From the NCBI RefSeq assembly GCF_000148995.1, contig NZ_GL538352.1, forward strand, positions 1,064,149-1,128,148: a DNA stretch of 64,000 nucleotides, in the 5' to 3' direction. The position numbers and the translations under genes are program-made. Source of the DNA: Listeria grayi DSM 20601 (GTDB lineage: Bacteria; Bacillota; Bacilli; Lactobacillales; Listeriaceae). The notes under the pieces are model-generated. The model was given only the letters and a program-made list of their open reading frames with translations. It did no database searches and was not told where the DNA came from. Within the stretch, counting starts at the first letter, position 1, and each line of letters starts with the position of its first letter. Shown one piece after another: positions 58,944 through 64,000 of the stretch.

Positions 58944-59619
58944 GAATCATATCCTCCTTCCAAGCTTTCACGATCGATTGGAATAATTTGAGTCCATCTT
59001 CGCCGCCAACGATACTTTCGACCGCACGCTCTGGATGCGGCATCATTCCAAGAACATTGCCACGTTCGTTTATGATCCCTGCAATATTATGCTTGCTGCC
59101 ATTCGGATTTTCGTTGGCATAGCGAAATACAATTTGATTCTGCTTCACTAATTTTTCTAGCGTTTCATCATCGCAGTAATAATTTCCCTCGCCATGTGCG
59201 ATGGGAATTTTAATGAGCGCTTTTTCCATGTATTGATTTGTAAACATCGTTTGCTTGTTTGTTACTTCAAGATCGATCGTTTTGCAAACAAAGTGTAAAT
59301 TGCGATTACGGATCAATGCGCCGGGAAGAAGCCCTGTTTCTGTTAAAATCTGAAAACCATTGCAAACACCAAGTACAGGTTTTCCCTCAGCAGCAAAGCG
59401 CATTACTTCCGGCATGATCGCCGCAAACTTAGCAATCGCACCTGTACGGAGATAGTCTCCATAAGAAAAGCCCCCAGGAAGCAGACAAGCGTCAAATCCT
59501 TCCAGTGAGTCTTCTCCATGCCAGACATATTCTGCTTCTTCACCTAACGCATCTTGAATCGCATGAAGCATATCAAGGTCGCAATTGGAACCGGGAAACT
59601 GGATAACAGCGAATCTCAT
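58936..59619 (-). CDS. purQ: Phosphoribosylformylglycinamidine synthase subunit PurQ
   Basis: 227 residues of class I glutaminase with [28 protein letters not shown], the nucleophile in GVCNGFQIL and the His-x-Glu in PHPERAVE. It supplies ammonia to PurL. Its ATG shares one base with the purS stop (TAATG). Confidence 0.97.
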   Translation of the reverse strand: MRFAVIQFPGSNCDLDMLHAIQDALGEEAEYVWHGEDSLEGFDACLLPGGFSYGDYLRTGAIAKFAAIMPEVMRFAAEGKPVLGVCNGFQILTETGLLPGALIRNRNLHFVCKTIDLEVTNKQTMFTNQYMEKALIKIPIAHGEGNYYCDDETLEKLVKQNQIVFRYANENPNGSKHNIAGIINERGNVLGMMPHPERAVESIVGGEDGLKLFQSIVKAWKEDMIHA

Positions 59620-59867
59620 TACGCTTCCTCCTCAATCTCATAACGATAATCTTCCATCACAGGATTAGTAAGTAATTTATCACACATTTCATTCAATACA
59701 TCATGAATGTCACGTTCTGATTTTTCCACCATCAGCTCCATGAATTTCCCAATACGAACGCTGTCGATCTCGGGATACCCCATTCCTACTGCTGCATCTT
59801 TAACTGCCACACCTTGAGGATCTAACACACTTTTTTTCAATGTTACGTAAACTTTTACTTTATACAC
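59619..59867 (-). CDS. purS: Phosphoribosylformylglycinamidine synthase subunit PurS
   Basis: 82 residues starting at GTG 59867, with GGGAGGGA upstream; the open frame continues to 59885 but that part would hold the ribosome site. The sequence [20 protein letters not shown] and [18 protein letters not shown] are typical. It bridges PurL and PurQ. Confidence 0.95.
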   Translation of the reverse strand: MYKVKVYVTLKKSVLDPQGVAVKDAAVGMGYPEIDSVRIGKFMELMVEKSERDIHDVLNEMCDKLLTNPVMEDYRYEIEEEA

Positions 59868-59887
59868 GGAACAAGTCCCTCCCAAAA

Positions 59888-60601
59888 TTAATGATTCACG
59901 TTTTGTAATCGCGTCAACACTTCTTCATAAACAGTTGTTAAATTCCCAATATTCTGGCGAAAAACATCCTTATCCAGCTTTTGATTCGTTTCCAGATCCC
60001 ATAAACGACAGGTATCGGGGGAAATCTCATCCGCCAGCAAAACATTGCCTGCGGTATCTATGCCAAATTCTAACTTGAAATCGATCAATTCGATTCCCAT
60101 TCTTAAAAACAACTTTTTTAATGCTTGGTTGACAGTAAGTGCTTGCTCCTTGATCGTCTCGACTTGTGCTGTTGTCGCAATTTTCAAATATCGGATGTGA
60201 TCTTGATTGATAAATGGATCATCTAATTCATCATCTTTATAGTAAAATTCAATGATTGCCGGATCGATCGTCTCTCCGTCTGCTCTTCCTAAACGTTTAG
60301 AAAGGCTACCCGCCGTTTTATTGCGAACCACGACTTCCAATGGAATGACCGTTACTGCCTTCACTAATTGTTCGATCTCCGAGATTGCTTTTATGAAATG
60401 ACTCGGGATTCCTTCTTCGCGGAGATAATCAAACAACAAGCTCGTGATCTGATTATTGAGCCGCCCTTTTCCTGAAAAAACTTCTTTGCGCTTGCCATTG
60501 AGTGCTGTAGCGTCATCTTTATAAACAACGCGCAGGATAGTGGGGTCATCTGTTTGGAACAATCGTTTTGCCTTTCCTTCATACAACAAAGTTTCTTTCA
60601 C
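59888..60601 (-). CDS. purC: Phosphoribosylaminoimidazole-succinocarboxamide synthase
   Basis: 237 residues with LLYEGKAKRLFQTDD, FKDDATA-like VYKDDATALNGKR, EVVVRNKTAGSLSKRLG and LADEISPDTCRLWD. It joins aspartate to CAIR. GTG start behind AAAGGAG. It is preceded by a 75-nt gap containing a strong hairpin. Confidence 0.96.
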   Translation of the reverse strand: MKETLLYEGKAKRLFQTDDPTILRVVYKDDATALNGKRKEVFSGKGRLNNQITSLLFDYLREEGIPSHFIKAISEIEQLVKAVTVIPLEVVVRNKTAGSLSKRLGRADGETIDPAIIEFYYKDDELDDPFINQDHIRYLKIATTAQVETIKEQALTVNQALKKLFLRMGIELIDFKLEFGIDTAGNVLLADEISPDTCRLWDLETNQKLDKDVFRQNIGNLTTVYEEVLTRLQNVNH

Positions 60602-60635
60602 TTGAAAAACTCCTTTGACTTATGATTAAAATGCA

Positions 60636-60672
60636 AAATTCCAGCCCAGCATATGCAACTAGGCTGGAATTT
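60636..60672 (-). terminator. Terminator-like hairpin between purB and purC
   Basis: A perfect 11-bp stem (60636-60646 with 60662-60672, 15-base loop) lies in the only wide gap of the pur operon and is followed on the minus strand by TGCATTTTAAT. It may attenuate or mark an RNA processing point; the short T-run makes full termination unlikely. Confidence 0.6.
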
Positions 60673-60676
60673 ATAT

Positions 60677-61969
60677 TTATAGTCCTAAACGTTCAAATAT
60701 AAGGTCCACATTCTTAAGATGATAATTATAATCGAAGCAGTCTGCTATTTCTTCTGGGGATAAAAGAGCCGTGATCTTCGGTTCGCCTTCTACTAACTGC
60801 CGGAAAGGCTGCTTTGTTTCCCATGCCTCCATCGCTTTTGGTTGCACCACATCATATGCTGCTTCTCTTGCCATTCCCTTGTCGATCAGCGCTAATAATA
60901 CACGCTGCGAATAGATAAGACCTAATGTCCGATCCATGTTGTTTTTCATATTATCAGGAAAGACCGTTAGATTTTTAACGATATTACCAAACCGATTTAA
61001 AATATAATCTAATAAAATCGTTGAATCTGGTAAAATAATACGTTCTGCAGAACTATGTGAAATATCGCGTTCATGCCAAAGCGGTACATTCTCATAAGCG
61101 GTCATCATATGACCGCGGATCACCCGTGCCAATCCGGTTACGTTTTCCGAACCGATCGGATTGCGTTTATGCGGCATTGCGGATGAGCCTTTTTGTCCTT
61201 TTGCAAAAAATTCTTCTACCTCGCGTACTTCACTTTTTTGCAAGGCACGAACTTCTACGGCAAATTTTTCTACCGATGTCGCGATCAAAGCGAGCGTAGC
61301 TACATAAGCTGCATGACGATCTCTTTGCAATGTTTGTGTAGAGATCGGTGCCGGCGTAGTTCCTAATTTTTCACATACATAAGCTTCCACAAACGGATCA
61401 ATATTCGCATACGTACCTACAGCGCCGGATATCTTACCAAATTCGACTCCTGCAGCTGCTTCTTCAAAACGCGCGAGGTTCCGTTTCATCTCCTCATACC
61501 ACAATGCTAACTTCAAACCAAATGTGGTCGGTTCCGCATGGACACCGTGCGTCCGTCCCATTGTAACGGTATACTTATGTTCTTTTGCTTTCTCACCTAG
61601 GATCGTTACAAATCGTTTTAGATCCTCACGCAAAATCACGTTTGCTTGTTTTAATAGGTAAGAATTGGCAGTATCGACAACATCGGTAGACGTTAACCCA
61701 TAATGCACCCACTTACGTTCTTCACCAAGTGATTCTGACACAGCACGCGTGAAAGCAACGACATCATGTCTCGTTTCTGCTTCGATCTCTTTGATGCGAT
61801 CGACATCGAATTTCGCATTTTCACGAATCTTGCGTACATCTTCTTTCGGGATGTCCCCAAGTTCTGCCCACGCCTCGCATGCTAAGATCTCTACTTCCAG
61901 CCAAGCATTAAAGCGATTTTCTTCTGTCCAGATCTTGCCCATTTCTTCTCTTGTATAACGATCAATCAT
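60677..61969 (-). CDS. purB: Adenylosuccinate lyase
   Basis: 430 residues of the fumarase/aspartase superfamily, with [31 protein letters not shown] and the signature loop [16 protein letters not shown]. It acts in both IMP and AMP synthesis. The ATG at 61969 is taken because the codons before it contain the GGAGG site. Confidence 0.97.
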   Translation of the reverse strand: MIDRYTREEMGKIWTEENRFNAWLEVEILACEAWAELGDIPKEDVRKIRENAKFDVDRIKEIEAETRHDVVAFTRAVSESLGEERKWVHYGLTSTDVVDTANSYLLKQANVILREDLKRFVTILGEKAKEHKYTVTMGRTHGVHAEPTTFGLKLALWYEEMKRNLARFEEAAAGVEFGKISGAVGTYANIDPFVEAYVCEKLGTTPAPISTQTLQRDRHAAYVATLALIATSVEKFAVEVRALQKSEVREVEEFFAKGQKGSSAMPHKRNPIGSENVTGLARVIRGHMMTAYENVPLWHERDISHSSAERIILPDSTILLDYILNRFGNIVKNLTVFPDNMKNNMDRTLGLIYSQRVLLALIDKGMAREAAYDVVQPKAMEAWETKQPFRQLVEGEPKITALLSPEEIADCFDYNYHLKNVDLIFERLGL

Positions 61970-61987
61970 TCTTTTTCGTTCCTCCAA

Positions 61988-63121
61988 TTATTTCCAAATT
62001 TGCAATTCTTCCAGATCCTGAAGTGTCTCATCCGGTTTATCTGTCAAAATCGTGATATGTCCCATTTTACGATTCTCGCGCGCTTCTTTTTTCCCATAAT
62101 AATGTACATACCAGCGAGGGTAATTAGGGATTTCTTCTTCTAGCGGAGCGACATGTTGACCGAGGATATTGACCATAACTGCTGGTTTTAATAGCTCGGG
62201 TTTCAATAGCGGTAAACCGACAATCGCACGGATATGTTGCGTAAACTGTGAGATCGTACAAGCTTCAATCGTATAGTGCCCAGAATTATGAGGTCTCGGT
62301 GCTAATTCATTGACATAGATCGCACCAGATTTCGTTACAAACATTTCGACAGCCAATACTCCTTGCAAATTTAGAACTTCGGCCAATTTATGCGCGATCC
62401 CCTCTGCCTCTCCGTGCGTCTCCTGATTGATAAACGCAGGCACCCGAGAGGTATGCAAAATATTTCGTTTATGTACATTCTCGCTTGCAGGGAAAGTTTC
62501 AATTTGACCACGTGCATTTCGCGCAACCACGACAGAAATCTCTTTTTCAAATGGTATCCACGCTTCTAAAACGCAAGAACCGTATTTCAAAAGCTTTTCT
62601 GCTTCTTCGATATCATTTGCATCAGAGAGCAAGACTTGTCCTTTACCATCATATCCGCCTTGAGCTGTTTTTAAAACTGCCGGATAACCGATACTATTGA
62701 TTTCCGCTTCGATCTCATCTCTGCTGACAATTACAGCATATGGTGCAATGTTAATGTTTGCTGATTCCAAATAGGCTTTTTCTAAGATTCGATCTTGGGT
62801 GATCGATAATAGATCTGTCCCTTGCGGAAGCCGTACGCTTCCTTCTATTTCTTTCAATGCTTCATAATCAACATTTTCAAATTCATATGTGACAACATCA
62901 GAAAGCTCTGCAAGCTTCTGAAGAGCTGCTTTATCATCATAACGCGCGATCAAGTGCTGATCGCTCACTTGTCCAGCAGGGCAATCTTCTGCCGGATCTA
63001 GCACAGCGATCCGATATCCCATTGCTTTGGCTGCAAGTGCCATCATTCTGCCTAGTTGTCCACCTCCGACGATACCAATCGTCTGATTAGGACGCAAATA
63101 ATTACTACTCAAGAAAATCAC
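61988..63121 (-). CDS. purK: 5-(carboxyamino)imidazole ribonucleotide synthase
   Basis: 377 residues, ATP-grasp: [49 protein letters not shown] and [17 protein letters not shown]. It carboxylates AIR with bicarbonate and ATP for PurE. The start is uncertain: GTG at 63121 overlaps purE by 17 bp, and TTG codons at 63112 and 63097 are also possible. Confidence 0.95.
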   Translation of the reverse strand: MIFLSSNYLRPNQTIGIVGGGQLGRMMALAAKAMGYRIAVLDPAEDCPAGQVSDQHLIARYDDKAALQKLAELSDVVTYEFENVDYEALKEIEGSVRLPQGTDLLSITQDRILEKAYLESANINIAPYAVIVSRDEIEAEINSIGYPAVLKTAQGGYDGKGQVLLSDANDIEEAEKLLKYGSCVLEAWIPFEKEISVVVARNARGQIETFPASENVHKRNILHTSRVPAFINQETHGEAEGIAHKLAEVLNLQGVLAVEMFVTKSGAIYVNELAPRPHNSGHYTIEACTISQFTQHIRAIVGLPLLKPELLKPAVMVNILGQHVAPLEEEIPNYPRWYVHYYGKKEARENRKMGHITILTDKPDETLQDLEELQIWK

Positions 63122-63593
63122 TACTTTCTAGTACATTTTCTTCTAGTTTATCACGTCTTTTTTGTAAACTGTTAGCAATAGCCTCTTCATGGATCGACAA
63201 TATTTGTACCGCAAGTAAACCAGCATTGGTTGCTCCACTGCTTCCGATCGCCACAGTGGCTACAGGAACCCCGGCAGGCATCTGCGCAATAGATAATAAG
63301 GAGTCAATGCCATTCAAAGCTTTCGACTGAACTGGCACTCCAATTACCGGCAACGTTGTTTTTGCTGCGACCATGCCCGGCAGATGTGCTGCTCCTCCTG
63401 CCCCGGCAATAATGATTTGAATCCCACGATCTCTCGCACTTTCTGCATAACGAAACATTAAATCTGGTGTTCGATGAGCGGAAACTACTTTTTTCTCATA
63501 CGAAACGCCAAATTCATCTAGTACTTCACATGTTTTTTTCATCGTTTCCCAATCAGAAGCACTACCCATTATGACCCCTACTACTGCAGACAT
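63105..63593 (-). CDS. purE: N5-carboxyaminoimidazole ribonucleotide mutase
   Basis: 162 residues with [25 protein letters not shown] and [18 protein letters not shown]. It moves the carboxyl group to C4 of the imidazole ring. First gene of the pur operon, behind AAAAGGAG and a promoter about 40 nt upstream with PurR boxes. Confidence 0.97.
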   Translation of the reverse strand: MSAVVGVIMGSASDWETMKKTCEVLDEFGVSYEKKVVSAHRTPDLMFRYAESARDRGIQIIIAGAGGAAHLPGMVAAKTTLPVIGVPVQSKALNGIDSLLSIAQMPAGVPVATVAIGSSGATNAGLLAVQILSIHEEAIANSLQKRRDKLEENVLESSDFLE

Positions 63594-63637
63594 CGCTGAT
63601 TCAGCTCCTTTTAAATAGTTATTTCCTTGACTATTTC

Positions 63638-63666
63638 ATTCTAACAATCAGTGTTACGCTTGTCAA
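63638..63666 (-). promoter_or_regulatory. Sigma-A promoter of the pur operon
   Basis: Minus strand: TTGACA, 17-nt spacer, TAGAAT, starting RNA about 38 nt before the purE ATG. The leader is too short for a riboswitch. Confidence 0.92.
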
Positions 63667-63670
63667 TTAA

Positions 63671-63712
63671 AAATCGAACTATTTTTATACTTATATAATT
63701 AATGTTCGTGTT
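63671..63712 (-). promoter_or_regulatory. Tandem inverted PurBoxes (PurR operator)
   Basis: Minus strand ACGAACATT and ATAGTTCGAT form an inverted pair whose CGAAC/GTTCG cores (63704-63708 and 63675-63679) are separated by 24 nt, the spacing of Bacillus-type PurR boxes (about 16-17 nt between 14-bp boxes). They lie just upstream of the -35. PurR would repress here unless PRPP is abundant. Confidence 0.88.
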
Positions 63713-63722
63713 TTACCTTCGC

Positions 63723-63755
63723 AAAAAAATATATCAGGAAATTCCCTGATATATT
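63723..63755 (-). terminator. Terminator after the yebE-type gene
   Basis: AATATATCAGG pairs with CCTGATATATT on both strands, followed by TTTTTT on the minus strand, between the membrane-protein gene and purE. Confidence 0.85.
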
Positions 63756-63760
63756 CTCTC

Positions 63761-64000
63761 TTATTTATGTTTACGCATTTGTTTGACCCAGAACCCACCA
63801 TATATCTGCTTCGGCTCTGTAGAAACAATAAACGCTTTTTCATCCAAGGAAATGATCTCTTTATACAGCTTTCGTTCGTTTTTTCGCTGCGTCAGGATTT
63901 CCAACACCATCCGCTCACCATCACGCCCACTGGCAAACCAACTCGTCACGCCATAGCCTAAATCACGAATATGATTCGGAAGATCAAGATTATACCCATC
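63761..64000 (-). CDS. yebE: UPF0316 (DUF2179/YebE-type) membrane protein, 5' part outside window
   Basis: The last 79 residues are present; the frame is open to the window edge. The segment [20 protein letters not shown] and later [18 protein letters not shown] match the C-terminal DUF2179 domain of the UPF0316 family. B. subtilis yebE is likewise just upstream of purE. Function unknown. Confidence 0.85.
   Translation of the reverse strand, partial: DGYNLDLPNHIRDLGYGVTSWFASGRDGERMVLEILTQRKNERKLYKEIISLDEKAFIVSTEPKQIYGGFWVKQMRKHK

Noticed and set aside
63594..63670. A purine riboswitch upstream of purE
   Set aside because: The sequence between promoter and start codon is only about 40 nt and shows no aptamer elements.

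Overview
The window is a stretch of a low-to-moderate G+C Firmicutes chromosome whose gene order closely follows the Listeria lmo1718-lmo1776 interval: LevR-type PTS regulator, DEAD-box helicase, 1,2-beta-glucan utilisation genes, gltBD/gltC, an amino-acid ABC transporter, adenine deaminase, aroK, rlmD, dgkB, gatCAB, camS, ligA, pcrA, pcrB and the pur operon with yebE upstream. The presence of a fused acetyl-CoA acetyltransferase/HMG-CoA reductase (mvaE) divergent from mvaS points to Listeria grayi rather than L. monocytogenes, which carries unfused genes elsewhere. This species call is from remembered gene order and protein similarity, not from a search.

Layout. 1-4537: a MupG-like hydrolase, PTS IIA and IIB (no IIC in view) and their LevR-type activator, with a textbook sigma-54 -24/-12 promoter between regulator and PTS genes. 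4633-5799: DEAD-box helicase. 5927-9673: divergent mvaE and mvaS, the first three steps from acetyl-CoA to mevalonate. 9811-18322: LacI regulator, 1,2-beta-oligoglucan phosphorylase, GH3 beta-glucosidase and two divergent sugar permeases, with paired operators; the sugar-binding protein gene expected here is absent. 18400-18830: a previously unlisted small-gene locus with a 28-residue holin-like peptide, a second 31-residue frame and a probable antisense RNA (type I toxin-antitoxin layout). 18913-26073: gltBD with divergent gltC. 26045-28500: thiMDE under a TPP riboswitch. 28594-32215: glycerol dehydrogenase and a T-box-controlled amino-acid ABC transporter. 32289-33700: four short genes of unknown function, three of them membrane proteins, on one promoter. 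33794-38061: adenine deaminase, two or three poorly known genes and shikimate kinase; the virRS/virAB genes that flank these in L. monocytogenes are missing.

38094-50706 is information-processing and housekeeping: rlmD, dgkB, gatCAB, the CamS lipoprotein, ligA, pcrA, pcrB, a small membrane protein and yerC. 50812-63710 is the complete twelve-gene purEKBCSQLFMNHD operon for IMP synthesis, driven by a consensus sigma-A promoter preceded by an inverted pair of PurR boxes, with no room for the purine riboswitch found in Bacillus subtilis. The window closes inside a yebE-type membrane protein gene.

Most genes are on the minus strand. No tRNA, rRNA, insertion sequence, prophage or CRISPR array was seen.
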